Shown: piece after piece, positions 18,633-29,017 of the stretch
Position numbering within the stretch: position 1 is the stretch's first letter
Layout: each line of letters begins with the position of its first letter
Assembly (NCBI GenBank): GCA_024758765.1
Contig: CP101406.1
Span: forward strand, 2,604,001-2,668,000
Direction of reading: 5' to 3'
Source of the DNA: Mycobacterium sp. SVM_VP21
GTDB lineage: Bacteria > Actinomycetota > Actinomycetes > Mycobacteriales > Mycobacteriaceae
DNA: 64,000 bases
Made by a program: the position numbers and the translations under genes
Notes under the pieces: generated by a model
Told to the model about the DNA's origin: nothing
Database searches by the model: none
What the model saw: only the letters and a program-made list of their open reading frames with translations

Positions 18633-18658
18633 GGACCGCCTCAGCCGAGGTGGCTGGG

Positions 18659-20116
18659 TCAGCTGAGGTGGAAGGCCGCCGGATCGGGGCTGTCCAGCAT
18701 CGCCTTCATCGTCGCGCGGTCGAACGGCCACAGATCCACGTTGCCGCCCTCGGTGAGGTACCAAGAGTTGCAGCCGGTGTTCCATACTGTCGGGCCCATC
18801 GCGATCGCGACATCATCGTTGAACCGGGTGGTGGCCTGATCGGTGACCTCGACGGTGGTCAGCTCGCCGGTCCGGAACTTCGCCAGCCACTGCGCGATGT
18901 AGCGCGCGGTCAGCTCCGAGGTGTACTGCAGCGAGATCGACCCGGTGGGCGAATTGGGCCCCAACACCGTGAACAGGTTCGGGAATCCGGGAATCGCGGT
19001 CATCTGGTAGGCGCGCGGGCCCTTCGCCCAGGCGTCCTCGATGCTGATCCCGTCGCGGCCGTGCAACCGCATGGGGCGCATGTAGTTGTGGGCGTGGAAG
19101 CCGGTCGCCAGCACGATGACGTCGGTGTCGCGGTGGGTGCCGTCGGCGGTGCGAATACCGTTCGGGGTGACTTCGGCGATGTCGTCGGTGACCAGGTCGG
19201 CGTTATCGGCGCGGATGGCCCGGTAGTAGCTTCCCGATACCACCTGGCGTTTGCACAACGGCTCATAGTCTGGTTGAAGTTTGGCCCGTAACGTTTTGTC
19301 GCGCACCTGGATTCGCAGGCAGGCCCGGGCGTAGGCCTGCACTGCCCGGCGTCGCCAGGTGGGACGAGTGGTGACGTCGGTCAGCAGTCGGGATCCGCCG
19401 AACGCCATCAGCCGGTAGAGCCTGCGATGCAACTTCGGCCAGCGTGCCAGTACCGCGGCGACGCCGGGCGCCTGCCGAAGCGACATGGGCGCCCACAGGA
19501 TCCACTGCGCCGACCGCACGTAGTGATCGATCGATGCGGCATCGGGCTGCAGGGCGGAGACCACCTGCACACCGGTGGAACCGGTGCCGATCACCGCGAT
19601 TCGCTTTCCGTCCGTGTCGAGCTCGTCGTCCCAACGGGCGGTGTGTACCACCGGCCCGGCGAAGTCGGTCAGTCCGGGAATCTCGGGGATAAACGGGTGG
19701 TGCAGTACGCCGGTCGCGCAGATCAGGAAGTCGGCGACCAACTCTTCACCGGCAGCGGTGGTGACAACCCAATGCCGACGCTCGTCCCATTGGGCGTCGG
19801 TCACCTCGGTGTCGAGCCGGATCAACTCCGCCAGCCCTAGCTGTTCGACGACGTCGCGGTGATAGCGCTGAATCGCCGCGCCGGTGGCCCAGGCATGCCG
19901 CCAATCGGGTTTGGGCGCGAAACCGAACTGGTAGATCTGCGAGGGCACGTCGCATCGCAGACCCGGGTAGTGATTCCAGTACCAGACCCCGCCGACGTCG
20001 GAGCCCTTCTCCAGCACGGTGATATCGCTGAATCCCTGCTCCCGCAGAATGTGGGCGGTGGTGATACCCGCGACGCCTGCACCGATGATGAGAATGCGCG
20101 GCTCGCGCTCGGTCAC
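18659..20116 (-). CDS. Flavin-containing monooxygenase (Baeyer-Villiger type)
   Basis: This 485-residue enzyme uses FAD and NADPH to oxygenate an organic substrate. The FAD site GAGVAG is at the N-terminus, the class B signature appears as FAGPVVHTARWD (usual form FxGxxxHTxxWP, here ending in Asp), the NADPH site as VIGTGSTGVQ, and the late LATGFHAHNY motif is present. GTG 20116 is chosen because it overlaps the SDR stop codon (GTGA) and precedes the FAD motif by only a few residues. It is the last gene of a lipoprotein-SDR-monooxygenase operon. The substrate is unknown. Confidence 0.9.
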   Translation of the reverse strand: MTEREPRILIIGAGVAGITTAHILREQGFSDITVLEKGSDVGGVWYWNHYPGLRCDVPSQIYQFGFAPKPDWRHAWATGAAIQRYHRDVVEQLGLAELIRLDTEVTDAQWDERRHWVVTTAAGEELVADFLICATGVLHHPFIPEIPGLTDFAGPVVHTARWDDELDTDGKRIAVIGTGSTGVQVVSALQPDAASIDHYVRSAQWILWAPMSLRQAPGVAAVLARWPKLHRRLYRLMAFGGSRLLTDVTTRPTWRRRAVQAYARACLRIQVRDKTLRAKLQPDYEPLCKRQVVSGSYYRAIRADNADLVTDDIAEVTPNGIRTADGTHRDTDVIVLATGFHAHNYMRPMRLHGRDGISIEDAWAKGPRAYQMTAIPGFPNLFTVLGPNSPTGSISLQYTSELTARYIAQWLAKFRTGELTTVEVTDQATTRFNDDVAIAMGPTVWNTGCNSWYLTEGGNVDLWPFDRATMKAMLDSPDPAAFHLS

Positions 20117-20970
20117 GGGGCCGACTCGCCACGATGAGCGCGGGCCTGCCGGTCCACCCGCTCGAGGTAGGCACTGCGGGCTGCGGTGTCGATGGACGTC
20201 AACGCCCGCCGGTCGTCGATCAGCCGCCGGGCCAGACTCTGCAGCCGCTCGGGCACAAACGCGGTCATCGACCACGCGGGAGCCACCCAGCGGGGCACCG
20301 ACCGGCGAGCGGCACGGGATCGCAGTACCGCCAGGATCGCCGCAGCCACATCTTCGGGATCGACCGTGGGCATGCCTCCGCCCAGCGGGGCGCCGGAGGT
20401 CAGCTCGGTCCGCACCGCCGAAGGCAGCACCGCCGAGACTGCGACACCGGTGCCGGCGTACTCGCGTCGCGCGGATAGCGACGCCCCCAGCGCCGCGAAT
20501 TTGCTGGCGTTGTAGGTGACCATGCCCGGCACCGGAATCATGCCGGCCATCGAGGCGACGTTGACGACGTGGCCCCGGCCGCGCCGGGCCATACCCGGCA
20601 GCACTGCCTGCATGCCGTTGAGCACACCGCGGATATTGACGTCCAGGATCAGATCCCTGACCTGTTCGGTCTCGGCTTCGAAAGCTCCGAGCGGCATGAC
20701 CCCGGCGTTGTTGACCAGGATGTCCAGTGGGCCGTCAGACGCCTCAATCCGCGCCAGCAGATCCTGCCAGGACGCCGCACTGGTTACGTCGAGCCGGCCA
20801 CCGCAGACGCCGAGTTCGGCGGCGGTCTGCAGGCAGGTGTCCTCGTCGACGTCACCGATCCACACGCGGGCGCCGCGGGCGGCGAGCAGCTGCGCGGTGG
20901 CCGCCCCGATCCCGCGGGCGCCGCCGGTGATCAGCACTCGGGCGTCGACGACCGACCGCTTCGACGGCAT
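20113..20970 (-). CDS. Short-chain dehydrogenase/reductase
   Basis: This is a 285-residue NAD(P)-dependent oxidoreductase with the classical SDR motifs: TGGARGIG for cofactor binding, NNAGVMP, and the catalytic YNASK (Tyr-x-x-x-Lys). The WIGDVDED segment after beta2 ends in acidic residues, suggesting NAD preference. It overlaps the monooxygenase start by four bases and begins three bases after the lipoprotein stop. An SDR paired with a Baeyer-Villiger enzyme often makes the ketone that the latter oxidises, but the substrate is not known here. Confidence 0.9.
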   Translation of the reverse strand: MPSKRSVVDARVLITGGARGIGAATAQLLAARGARVWIGDVDEDTCLQTAAELGVCGGRLDVTSAASWQDLLARIEASDGPLDILVNNAGVMPLGAFEAETEQVRDLILDVNIRGVLNGMQAVLPGMARRGRGHVVNVASMAGMIPVPGMVTYNASKFAALGASLSARREYAGTGVAVSAVLPSAVRTELTSGAPLGGGMPTVDPEDVAAAILAVLRSRAARRSVPRWVAPAWSMTAFVPERLQSLARRLIDDRRALTSIDTAARSAYLERVDRQARAHRGESAP

Positions 20971-20973
20971 GGA

Positions 20974-21648
20974 CTAGTCGCGCAGCGCCGATACCGCGTC
21001 GACCAGCAGCTGGCGCGCCCGATCGGCGTCGACCATCGTCGGCGGCTGGCCGCGGACCGGCTGCGGATTGGCCGTGACCTGCACCAGTGCGCTGCCCAGG
21101 TAGGCGGTGAAGGTGTAGGACTCGCGAGACTGCTGCTGGCCGTCCTTGCCGGTGATCTCGATCTCGGAATGCGAACCGGTCGTCTTAGCGTGGTCGATCT
21201 GCGGCGCGTCCACCTCGTCGAGGTAGCCGGTGAGCTTGCCGGCATTGAACGAGACGTGCTTGCACTTCTCGGCGTCCTTGTCGTCATACGGCAGGTCCTG
21301 GTCGGACTGCATAGCGATCGCGACCAGCTGGTTGCCGTTGCCCAGGATCGAGACCATCGACATCTTGCCCCGGATGCCCTTCGGCGGCCGTCCGCTGTTG
21401 GCCGCGTAATCGGCGCAGTCGGCGGGATCGAACGTCACGCCGGGCGGCATCTTCTGAGGCCCGAGGATCTTCGGGTCGATGTCATTCGGCCCCTTGGTCT
21501 GGGTCTTGAAGTCCGAGCCGAACGTCGATTGGACGTTGAACAACTTGGTGGTGTCGACCGGCTTCTGACTTCCCCCGCAACCGGCCAGTGCTTGCGCACA
21601 CACGATGAGGCCAACCGAGGAGACAAGCAACGACTTGCGTACGGGCAT
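20974..21648 (-). CDS. Secreted lipoprotein of unknown function
   Basis: This 224-residue protein has a signal peptide ending in the lipobox LAGC (lipidated Cys23). The mature part contains two further cysteines in CADY and EKCKHV and is mostly beta-rich; the size and pattern resemble mycobacterial DUF3558/DUF5642-type lipoproteins, although I cannot assign the family firmly. It is the first gene of an operon with the SDR and monooxygenase genes, which start immediately after it, so it may deliver or sense a lipophilic compound for them. Confidence 0.8.
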   Translation of the reverse strand: MPVRKSLLVSSVGLIVCAQALAGCGGSQKPVDTTKLFNVQSTFGSDFKTQTKGPNDIDPKILGPQKMPPGVTFDPADCADYAANSGRPPKGIRGKMSMVSILGNGNQLVAIAMQSDQDLPYDDKDAEKCKHVSFNAGKLTGYLDEVDAPQIDHAKTTGSHSEIEITGKDGQQQSRESYTFTAYLGSALVQVTANPQPVRGQPPTMVDADRARQLLVDAVSALRD

Positions 21649-21733
21649 CCATGGAATCTACCAATGCCGATTCCTCGGCCGCGGGCGGTGGCCACCCCGA
21701 TTCGGACGCGATACGCGCCACGCTGCCCCCGCT

Positions 21734-22642
21734 CTAGAAGCCCAGCCGCCCGAGCTGCTTGGGGTCGCGCTGCCAGTTCTTGGCCACCTTGACCCGCAGG
21801 TCGAGAAAGACCTTGGTACCCAACAGCTTCTCGATCTGAGTGCGCGCGGCCGTACCCACCTCACGCAGCCGGGCGCCGCCGCGGCCAATCACGATCCCCT
21901 TCTGGCTGTCGCGCTCTACGTACAGCAGCGCGTATATCTCGATCAGGTCCTCGCGATCGTCGCGCGGGCGCACCTCCTCGATCACCACCGCCAGTGAATG
22001 CGGCAGTTCGTCCCGCACGCCCTCCAAGGCGGCTTCTCGGATGAACTCAGCCATCAGGGTCTCTTCGGGCTCGTCGGTCAGTTCACCGTCGGGGTAGAAG
22101 GCGGGCCCGACGGGCAGCGCGGCGGCCAGCACGTTGATCAGCACGTCGACCTGCTCGCCGCTGACCGCCGACACCGGCACGATCTCGGCTTCCGGCGCCA
22201 GCTCGCCGACCGCCACCAGCTGGGCGGCGACCTTATCGCGGGTGGTCTTGTCGATCTTGGTGACGACGACAACCAGCTTGGTTCGCGGTGCGATGACGCG
22301 AATCTGCTCGATGATCCAGCGGTCCCCCGGCCCGATGGCCTCGTCGGCGGGAATGCACAGGCCGATGACGTCGACCTCGGAATAGGTGTCTTTGACCAAC
22401 TCGTTGAGCCGCTTGCCCAGCAGCGTCCGGGGACGGTGCAGGCCGGGAGTGTCAACCAGGATGATCTGGAAGTCGTCGCGGTGCACGATGCCGCGGATGG
22501 TGTGCCGGGTGGTCTGCGGACGGTTGGAGGTGATCGCTACCTTCGCGCCCACCAGGGCGTTGGTGAGAGTCGACTTGCCGGTGTTAGGCCGGCCGACGAA
22601 ACATACGAAGCCGGAATGGAACCCGGAGTCCGATCCAGTCAC
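21734..22642 (-). CDS. era: GTPase Era
   Basis: Era is a ribosome-assembly GTPase that binds the 3' end of 16S rRNA. The 302-residue product has G1 GRPNTGKST (17-25), G3 DTPG, G4 TKID, and a C-terminal KH domain (GRGGARLREVGTAAR). It begins at GTG 22642. In M. tuberculosis the small gene Rv2365c separates era from the CBS-domain gene; only 90 bp of non-coding sequence is present here. Confidence 0.97.
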   Translation of the reverse strand: MTGSDSGFHSGFVCFVGRPNTGKSTLTNALVGAKVAITSNRPQTTRHTIRGIVHRDDFQIILVDTPGLHRPRTLLGKRLNELVKDTYSEVDVIGLCIPADEAIGPGDRWIIEQIRVIAPRTKLVVVVTKIDKTTRDKVAAQLVAVGELAPEAEIVPVSAVSGEQVDVLINVLAAALPVGPAFYPDGELTDEPEETLMAEFIREAALEGVRDELPHSLAVVIEEVRPRDDREDLIEIYALLYVERDSQKGIVIGRGGARLREVGTAARTQIEKLLGTKVFLDLRVKVAKNWQRDPKQLGRLGF

Positions 22643-22732
22643 GAGCCGCCTTTCGCCGAACGTGTTCTCAGCACGAGATTTCGAGTGAATTGTCGTCGTG
22701 TGTGCACGTTCGAGACGCGCACGACGGGTGCG

Positions 22733-24031
22733 TCACTGCTCAACTGCGGCCTCCTCACCGGCGGGCTCGACCGGGCTGACCAACACCGTGCTGATCCGCA
22801 CCCGCCCACGACTGTCGCGGCTGCCCTCGGCCCGCAGGCGCAGGCCGTGTGACACTACCTCGGCACCGGGCAGTGGAACGCGGCCCAGCTCCAGCGCGAG
22901 CAGCCCGCCGACCGTGTCGACGTCGAGGCCGGAGTCGAACTCCACCCCGTAGAGCTCCCCGACGTCTTCGATCGGCAGCCGCGCGGAGACTCGAAATCTG
23001 TTGCCGTCCAGCTCCTCTACGGGAGCAACTTCGCCCTGGTCGTACTCGTCGGCGATCTCGCCGACGATCTCCTCCAAGACGTCCTCGATGGTGACCAGTC
23101 CGGCGATCGCGCCGTATTCGTCGACCAGCAGAGCCATGTGATAGCGGCTGCGCTGCATGTCCTCCAGCAGCGCGTTGAGTGCCTTGGAGTCGGGCACGAA
23201 GACCGCCGGTCGCATCACCTGCGCCACCGTGGTGTCCTGCCCCCCGTTGGTCGAATAATAGGTTTGTTGGACAAGGTCTTTCAGGTAGACGACGCCGAGG
23301 ATGTCGTCGACGTTCTCACCGATTACCGGGATGCGGGAATGCCCACTGCGCACCGCCAGAGACGTGGCTTGACCTGCCGACTTGTCCCGTTCGATCCACA
23401 CCATCTCGGTGCGCGGCACCATCACCTCACGGGCCGGAGTGTCGGCGAGTTCGAAGACCGACTGGATCATCCGGCGTTCGTCGGCCGCCACCACGCCACG
23501 CTGCTGGGCCATGTCGACCACTTCGCGCAGCTCGATTTCGGAGGCGAACGGCCCGTTGCGGAAGCCGCGCCCCGGGGTCAGCGCGTTCCCCAACACCACC
23601 AGCACGCGGCTGATCGGGGCGAGCAGCACCGACAGGACTTGCAGCGGCAGCGCTGCGGCCAGCGCGATCGAATAGGCGTTCTGCCGGCCCAGGGTCCGCG
23701 GTCCCACCCCGATCACCACGAAGCTGACCACCACCATGGCCGCCGCGGCGGCGAACAATCCCCAGTCCAAGCCGAGCACGGCGTTCAGCAGATACACCAG
23801 CAGCGCGGTCGCGGTGACCTCGCAAGTGATGCGCAACAACACCACCAGGTTGATGTAGCGCGGACGTTCGGCCATCAGCTTGACCAGCCAGACCGCACCG
23901 GGTCGCTTCGCTCGCACCAGCTCCTCGACCCGCGCCGGCGAGACGGTGCTGACCGCGGCGTCGATTGCCGCGAACAACCCGCCCAGACCGATCAGCGCAA
24001 TCACGCCAAGGAGCAGCGGTGTTCCGGTCAC
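22733..24031 (-). CDS. CorC/HlyC-type membrane protein with DUF21 and CBS domains (Rv2366c-like)
   Basis: This 432-residue protein has an N-terminal DUF21 membrane domain with about four helices (residues 1-160), a tandem CBS pair (about 195-320, with [13 protein letters not shown] and [31 protein letters not shown]) and a C-terminal CorC_HlyC domain. CNNM/CorC relatives transport or sense Mg2+, so divalent-cation export is a reasonable guess. GTG 24031 is chosen because it begins the first hydrophobic helix and overlaps the ybeY stop codon (GTGA). The frame is open upstream to 24124. Confidence 0.88.
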   Translation of the reverse strand: MTGTPLLLGVIALIGLGGLFAAIDAAVSTVSPARVEELVRAKRPGAVWLVKLMAERPRYINLVVLLRITCEVTATALLVYLLNAVLGLDWGLFAAAAAMVVVSFVVIGVGPRTLGRQNAYSIALAAALPLQVLSVLLAPISRVLVVLGNALTPGRGFRNGPFASEIELREVVDMAQQRGVVAADERRMIQSVFELADTPAREVMVPRTEMVWIERDKSAGQATSLAVRSGHSRIPVIGENVDDILGVVYLKDLVQQTYYSTNGGQDTTVAQVMRPAVFVPDSKALNALLEDMQRSRYHMALLVDEYGAIAGLVTIEDVLEEIVGEIADEYDQGEVAPVEELDGNRFRVSARLPIEDVGELYGVEFDSGLDVDTVGGLLALELGRVPLPGAEVVSHGLRLRAEGSRDSRGRVRISTVLVSPVEPAGEEAAVEQ

Positions 24032-24564
24032 GGTTCGTCGAAATACCTGGACTTGTCCAGCAGCCGGCGGTCTTTCTCGCTCTGGGTCTCGGCCCGGTAG
24101 GTCTCCACCTGGTCGGAGACCCACTCCTCGAGCAGACGGCGCTGCAACGCGAACATCTCTTTTTCTTCATCCGGCTCGGCGTGGTCGTAGCCGAGCAGGT
24201 GCAGCACGCCGTGCACGGTCAGCAGCGCCAGTTCCTGGCCTAGCGAATGGCCGGCCGCCGCAGCCTGTTCGGCGGCGAACTCCGGGCACAGTGCGATGTC
24301 GCCGAGCATCGAGGGACCGGGTTCGGGAGCGTCCGGCCGGCCGCCGGGCTCCAATTCGTCCATCGGGAAACTCATGACGTCGGTGGGCCCGGGCAGATCC
24401 ATCCAGCGCATGTGCAGGTCGGCCATCGCGGCGGTGTCCAGTAGCACCATCGAGAGCTCGGCACCGGGATTGACGTCCATTTTGGCCAGCACGAACTTGG
24501 CGACGCTGATCAGCTCGACTTCGGAGACGTCGAGGCCGGATTCGTTGGAGACCTCAATGCTCAT
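24028..24564 (-). CDS. ybeY: Endoribonuclease YbeY
   Basis: YbeY is a zinc-dependent endoribonuclease involved in 16S rRNA maturation and ribosome quality control. The 178-residue product carries the zinc motif [11 protein letters not shown] (HxxxHxxxxxH), along with the upstream [11 protein letters not shown] segment. It overlaps the phoH stop codon by four bases (ATGA) and the CBS-protein gene by four bases. The same gene order occurs in M. tuberculosis (Rv2368c-Rv2366c). Confidence 0.96.
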   Translation of the reverse strand: MSIEVSNESGLDVSEVELISVAKFVLAKMDVNPGAELSMVLLDTAAMADLHMRWMDLPGPTDVMSFPMDELEPGGRPDAPEPGPSMLGDIALCPEFAAEQAAAAGHSLGQELALLTVHGVLHLLGYDHAEPDEEKEMFALQRRLLEEWVSDQVETYRAETQSEKDRRLLDKSRYFDEP

Positions 24565-25613
24565 CGACGTGACCTGCCTTGCGAGGCGCGCCGTGACGCC
24601 CGGTTCATGGCCAGCCCCGGCTGGACCTGTTCGGATTCGTGGCGTGAGTATGCGTCGACGATCTCCGACACCAACCGGTGCCGGACGACGTCGACGCTGG
24701 TGAGCTCGGCGACGTAGATGTCGTCGATGTCGTCGAGGATGTCCACCGCAGCCCGCAGCCCGGACTTCGCCCCGCCGGGCAGGTCGATCTGGGTGACGTC
24801 ACCGGTGACCACTATCTTGGCCCCGAAGCCCAGCCGGGTGAGGAACATCTTCATCTGTTCGGCGGTGGTGTTCTGCGCCTCGTCGAGAATGATGAATGCG
24901 TCGTTGAGCGTCCGGCCGCGCATGTAGGCCAGTGGCGCCACCTCGATGACACCAGAACTCATCAGCTTGGGAATCAGCTCCGGGTCCATCATGTCGTGTA
25001 GCGCGTCGTACAGCGGGCGCAGATAAGGGTCGATCTTCTCGCTCAGGGTGCCGGGCAAAAACCCCAGCCGCTCACCGGCTTCCACCGCCGGACGGGTCAG
25101 GATGATGCGGGTGACCTGTTTGGTCTGCAGCGCTTTGACCGCCTTGGCCATCGCCAGATACGTCTTGCCGGTACCGGCCGGGCCGATGCCGAACACGATG
25201 GTGTGGGCGTCGATGGCGTCGACGTAGCGCTTCTGGTTGAGCGTCTTGGGCCGGATGGTCTTGCCGCGCCGCGACAGCACATCCAGGCTGAGGACTTCGG
25301 CGGGCGACTCGTTGCCGGTACCCACCAGCATCCCGACACTGTGCCGCACCGTTTCGGGCGTCAGGGACTGCCCGCCTGCCACGATCGCCACCAGCTCGGA
25401 GAGCACGCGCTCGGCAAGGGCGACATCGGCCGGCGCTCCGGAGATGGTGACGGCGTTACCGCGCACATGCAGGTCGGCAGCAAGCAGGCGTTCGATGGCA
25501 CGCAGGTTCTCATCTGCAGAACCCAGCAGGCCCACGACCAGGTCGGGTGGAACATCGACGCTGCTGCGAACCTGCGAGGCCGGCCCGGCAGCGGGGGTAT
25601 CGCGGGGCGTCAC
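24561..25613 (-). CDS. phoH: PhoH-like ATPase
   Basis: This protein has an N-terminal KH-like region and a P-loop NTPase domain, Walker [12 protein letters not shown] and Walker [12 protein letters not shown]. PhoH proteins are RNA-related ATPases, and the frequent pairing with ybeY suggests a role in RNA processing. I start at GTG 25613 (350 residues) since the conserved part begins shortly afterwards; the ribosome binding site there is weak, and the frame is open to 25697. Confidence 0.94.
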   Translation of the reverse strand: MTPRDTPAAGPASQVRSSVDVPPDLVVGLLGSADENLRAIERLLAADLHVRGNAVTISGAPADVALAERVLSELVAIVAGGQSLTPETVRHSVGMLVGTGNESPAEVLSLDVLSRRGKTIRPKTLNQKRYVDAIDAHTIVFGIGPAGTGKTYLAMAKAVKALQTKQVTRIILTRPAVEAGERLGFLPGTLSEKIDPYLRPLYDALHDMMDPELIPKLMSSGVIEVAPLAYMRGRTLNDAFIILDEAQNTTAEQMKMFLTRLGFGAKIVVTGDVTQIDLPGGAKSGLRAAVDILDDIDDIYVAELTSVDVVRHRLVSEIVDAYSRHESEQVQPGLAMNRASRRASQGRSRR

Positions 25614-25751
25614 GGGGTTTCCGATGCCTGCTTCCTGGGGGTTTGGGCCGTGGGTACGGCGACGAGTCCGACGCTTGAGTCTACCGCCTACCGTCACCGA
25701 TGAGCGGTTCGTTCAAGACGGGGTGGTGCCGCGCGGGCGAAACTGCCGGGT

Positions 25752-26399
25752 ATGAGCGAGGAAACCTTCACCCCTGCCCTGGGTCGCTTGGCGCCGGCCC
25801 GGTTCTTCGACTACGTCGTAGCGTTGACGCGCGAACGGCTGTGGCGAGGCCTGACCGTCATGCATCTGGCGCCGCGTCCCGGCGACTCGATCCTGGACGT
25901 GGGCTGCGGCACCGGATCGTTGGCGCTGCTGGCCGCTCGGGTGGAGCCGCAGGCGACGATCGTGGGCCTGGACCCCGATCCGGAGATCTTGACGGTGGCG
26001 CGCGAAAAGGATGCCGACGGCCGAGTTCGTTGGCTGACGGGGCTGGGCGACGACTTGGTGGCATCGGTCGGCGCGGAGTCGATGGACGGCGTGACGTCCA
26101 GTCTGGTGCTGCACCAATGTCCGATGGACGTCAAGCGCGCCATCTTGGCGTCGATGTTCGCGGTGCTGCGGCCGGGTGGGCGGCTCGTGATCGCCGACTT
26201 CGGGTTGCAACGGACTCCGCTGATGCGCCTGGCGTTTCGGTTCGTCCAGTTCGCCGACGGCAAGACCGATACCCAGCCCAACGCCGATGGTGTTCTCCCG
26301 GAGCTGATTTCAGCCGCCGGCTTCACCGATGTTCGCGAAGCCGACGTGGTGGCCACGATCAACGGGACGATCTCGATCTATACCGCCCGCAAACTGTGA
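25752..26399 (+). CDS. Class I SAM-dependent methyltransferase (UbiE-like)
   Basis: This 215-residue protein has motif I ILDVGCGTGSLALLAA (about residues 49-64), the acidic loop GLDPDPEIL, and the VLRPGGRLVIADFGLQR stretch typical of UbiE/Coq5-like enzymes. It is probably a small-molecule methyltransferase. It is convergent with an AraC-family regulator, and the two stop codons abut with no intervening base. Substrate unknown. Confidence 0.85.
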   Translation: MSEETFTPALGRLAPARFFDYVVALTRERLWRGLTVMHLAPRPGDSILDVGCGTGSLALLAARVEPQATIVGLDPDPEILTVAREKDADGRVRWLTGLGDDLVASVGAESMDGVTSSLVLHQCPMDVKRAILASMFAVLRPGGRLVIADFGLQRTPLMRLAFRFVQFADGKTDTQPNADGVLPELISAAGFTDVREADVVATINGTISIYTARKL

Positions 26400-27080
26400 T
26401 CACGCGAGGGCCTGCAGCACCACCGACGGCGTCAGGCCCATCATCTCCCGCATCTGCCGGGTGAAGTGGGCCTGGTCGGAAAACCCTGCGGCAATGGCGG
26501 CTTCGGCCAACGGCATGCCCGACTGCAGGGCTTCGACGGCCCGGCGCAGCCGTGACCAGACCCGCCAGCGGGTGAGCGGCATCCCCAGTTCCCGGCGCGC
26601 CAACGCGCGCAGGCGCTGCGGCGAGAGGCCGATCTCGGCGGCCAGGCTCGGCATCGCAATGTTGCTGTCGGCCAACAGGGCCAGCGCCGTCACCAGGCGC
26701 GGATCCAGTTCCTCCGACTGGCCCCGGCAGGCGGCTGCGACATCGGACTCGCGCAGTTCGCCCAGCTCGGGGGCGGCGGCGATCCCGGCGTCATAGCGTT
26801 GCCGCAGTCGATCGGCGAACAGGCAGTGCGGCTCGATGAAGTAGGTGATCAGGTCACGGATGGCCAGGATGCGGTGCGGCGCCATCGGCGAGACGACCAG
26901 CGCGGCGGCCTGATGATGCGTTCCGGCCGGGTCCACCATCGCCACGTCGTCTCGCCCGGCGACCACGATCTGGAAGGCGCCGTGGCGGTGAATCGGGCCG
27001 CCGCCGCCCACCGGGCCGCGATACACCGCGTAGCCGTCGCTGATGCTCAGCGACGGCGCCGAACTCTCCAGGCTATTCAC
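26400..27080 (-). CDS. AraC-family transcriptional regulator
   Basis: This 226-residue protein has an N-terminal cupin-like ligand-binding domain (His-containing [14 protein letters not shown]) and two C-terminal helix-turn-helix motifs (about 130-226), the second with [25 protein letters not shown], the AraC signature. It starts at GTG 27080, overlapping the rsmE 3' end by eight bases, so it is coupled to rsmE and likely cotranscribed with the dnaJ2-rsmE unit. Effector and targets unknown. Confidence 0.88.
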   Translation of the reverse strand: MNSLESSAPSLSISDGYAVYRGPVGGGGPIHRHGAFQIVVAGRDDVAMVDPAGTHHQAAALVVSPMAPHRILAIRDLITYFIEPHCLFADRLRQRYDAGIAAAPELGELRESDVAAACRGQSEELDPRLVTALALLADSNIAMPSLAAEIGLSPQRLRALARRELGMPLTRWRVWSRLRRAVEALQSGMPLAEAAIAAGFSDQAHFTRQMREMMGLTPSVVLQALA

Positions 27081-27822
27081 TCCCCCAGCGCGGGGTCAGC
27101 ACCCCGAGCGCGCCCAGCGCGACCGCCGCCGCGGTCGAGGTGCGCAGGACGGTGGGCCCCAGCCGGGCGGCCACGGCACCTGCGCCGGTCAACGCCGCCA
27201 GCTCCGCCTCGGTGAGTCCGCCTTCGGGCCCCACTATCAGGGCCAGTGCCGGCGCAGTGGGCCCGATCACGTCGGCCAATGCGACGCCGGCCGCGTCGTG
27301 CAAGACCAGCACGGTCGCACCGGCGGCCACCTGTGCGCGCACCCACGACACCAGCCCGGCGCCGGTCAGCACCCCGCGAACGGGCGGAATGTGGGCCCGG
27401 CGGGATTGCCCGGCGGCCGCTTGGGCGACCGCCTGCCAGCGTCGCACTCCCTTGTCGGCGCGTGCGCCGTCCCAGCGGGCCACACACCGGTCGGCCTGCC
27501 AGGCTATGAAAGCGTCAGCGCCGGCCTCGGTGGCCAGCTCGATCGCCAGCTCGGATCGTTCGGATTTGGGCAGCGCCTGCACGACGGTGACCGGTGGACT
27601 GGGCGCCTCGACCTGGGAACGCTCCAGTACCCGGGCCCGCAACCCGCCGCGGTCGGCCTCCTCGACCTGGCATTGCGCCACCACCCCGGCACCGTCACCG
27701 AGGGTCAGTTGCTCACCAGGCCGAATCCGACGCACCGTCGCGGCATGGAACCCGGCGTCGCCGCCGAGTACGGCCAGCGCACCCACCTCGGGCAGCGCAT
27801 CCACGTAGAACAGGCCTGCCAC
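27073..27822 (-). CDS. rsmE: 16S rRNA m3U1498 methyltransferase
   Basis: RsmE methylates U1498 of 16S rRNA. The 249-residue protein has an N-terminal PUA-like domain and a C-terminal SPOUT knot domain with [14 protein letters not shown] and [13 protein letters not shown] forming the SAM pocket. GTG 27822 is chosen because the next residues ([11 protein letters not shown]) match the start of Rv2372c; it lies seven bases after the dnaJ2 stop. Confidence 0.95.
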   Translation of the reverse strand: MAGLFYVDALPEVGALAVLGGDAGFHAATVRRIRPGEQLTLGDGAGVVAQCQVEEADRGGLRARVLERSQVEAPSPPVTVVQALPKSERSELAIELATEAGADAFIAWQADRCVARWDGARADKGVRRWQAVAQAAAGQSRRAHIPPVRGVLTGAGLVSWVRAQVAAGATVLVLHDAAGVALADVIGPTAPALALIVGPEGGLTEAELAALTGAGAVAARLGPTVLRTSTAAAVALGALGVLTPRWGSE

Positions 27823-27829
27823 CGCGGGC

Positions 27830-28984
27830 TCAGCGCCCGGTGAAGGTTTCGCGCAGTCGGCTGAACAGCCCGCCGCTGTGCGGCGTGTGCGCCGAGCGGA
27901 CCTCGGCGGTCTCGCGGTCGCGGTGCTCTTTGAACTTGCGCAGCAGCTCGGTGTCGTGGCTGTCGAGACGCTCGGGGACCACCACTTCGATGTGAGCGTG
28001 CAGGTCACCGCGCGCCCCGGTCCGCACCTGCGGCATGCCTTGGCCGCGCAGCAGGATGATCGACCCCGGCTGGGTGCCGGCCGGGATGGTGATCTCGGTG
28101 GCTCCGTCGAGGATCGCGTCCACGGTCACGGTGGTGCCCAGCGCCGCATCGACCATCGGCACCGAGATGTGGCAATGCAGGTCGTCACCGTCGCGGGCGA
28201 AGATCTCGTGAGGCTGTTCGTGTACCTCGACGTAGAGGTCACCGGCCGGTCCCCCACCCGGGCCGACCTCACCCTGGGCGGCCAGCCGGACACGCATGCC
28301 GTCGCCGACGCCGGCCGGGATCTTGACGCTGATCTCACGGCGCGAACGCACCCGGCCGTCGCCGCCGCACTGGTGACACGGGTCCGGGATCACCTCGCCG
28401 ACGCCACGGCAGGTCGGGCACGGCCGCGAAGTCATGACCTGGCCGAGCAGCGAGCGCTGCATGCTCTGCACCTCGCCGCGTCCGTGGCAGGTGTCGCACG
28501 GCATGGGACGCGAGTCCCCGTTGGTGCCGCGGCCCTGGCAGCGATCGCACAGCACCGCGGTGTCGACGGTGACGCGCTTGGTCACACCGGTGGCGCACTC
28601 GGTGAGGTCCAGGCGCATGCGCAGCAGGGAGTCCGATCCCGGCCGGACCCGTCCGATCGGGCCCCGAGAGGCCGCGCCGCCACCAAAGAACGCTTCGAAC
28701 ACGTCCCCCAGGCCCCCAAAGCCCGAGGATCCGCCGAACCCGCCGAAGCCATTGCCACCGCCGCCGCCCTCCAGCGGGTCACCACCGAGGTCGACGATGC
28801 GACGTTTCTCCGGGTCGGACAGCACCTCGTAGGCGGCGCTGATCTCCTTGAACTTGGCCTGCGCCGCCTCGTCGGGGTTGACGTCGGGGTGATAGGTGCG
28901 CGCCAGCTTGCGATAGGCGCGCTTGAGCTCGGTGTCGGTGGCGTCCTTATCGACGCCCAACAAGCCGTAATAGTCGCGTGCCAC
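27830..28984 (-). CDS. dnaJ2: Chaperone DnaJ2 (type I J-protein)
   Basis: This Hsp40 cochaperone stimulates DnaK. The 384-residue protein has a J domain (residues 1-70, HPD at 32-34), a Gly/Phe-rich linker (about 73-100), a zinc-binding region with four CxxCxGxG repeats ([32 protein letters not shown]) and C-terminal substrate-binding domains. It follows hrcA on the same strand with a short gap, as in M. tuberculosis (Rv2373c-Rv2374c). Confidence 0.97.
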   Translation of the reverse strand: MARDYYGLLGVDKDATDTELKRAYRKLARTYHPDVNPDEAAQAKFKEISAAYEVLSDPEKRRIVDLGGDPLEGGGGGNGFGGFGGSSGFGGLGDVFEAFFGGGAASRGPIGRVRPGSDSLLRMRLDLTECATGVTKRVTVDTAVLCDRCQGRGTNGDSRPMPCDTCHGRGEVQSMQRSLLGQVMTSRPCPTCRGVGEVIPDPCHQCGGDGRVRSRREISVKIPAGVGDGMRVRLAAQGEVGPGGGPAGDLYVEVHEQPHEIFARDGDDLHCHISVPMVDAALGTTVTVDAILDGATEITIPAGTQPGSIILLRGQGMPQVRTGARGDLHAHIEVVVPERLDSHDTELLRKFKEHRDRETAEVRSAHTPHSGGLFSRLRETFTGR

Positions 28985-29017
28985 GCCTGACCCTTCCCAA
29001 CTTCTGCCAGCCGGAGA

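Noticed and set aside
22643..22732. Small gene between era and the CBS-domain gene (Rv2365c counterpart)
   Set aside because: Only 90 bases are available, and no open frame with a start and ribosome binding site fits; the gene seems absent.
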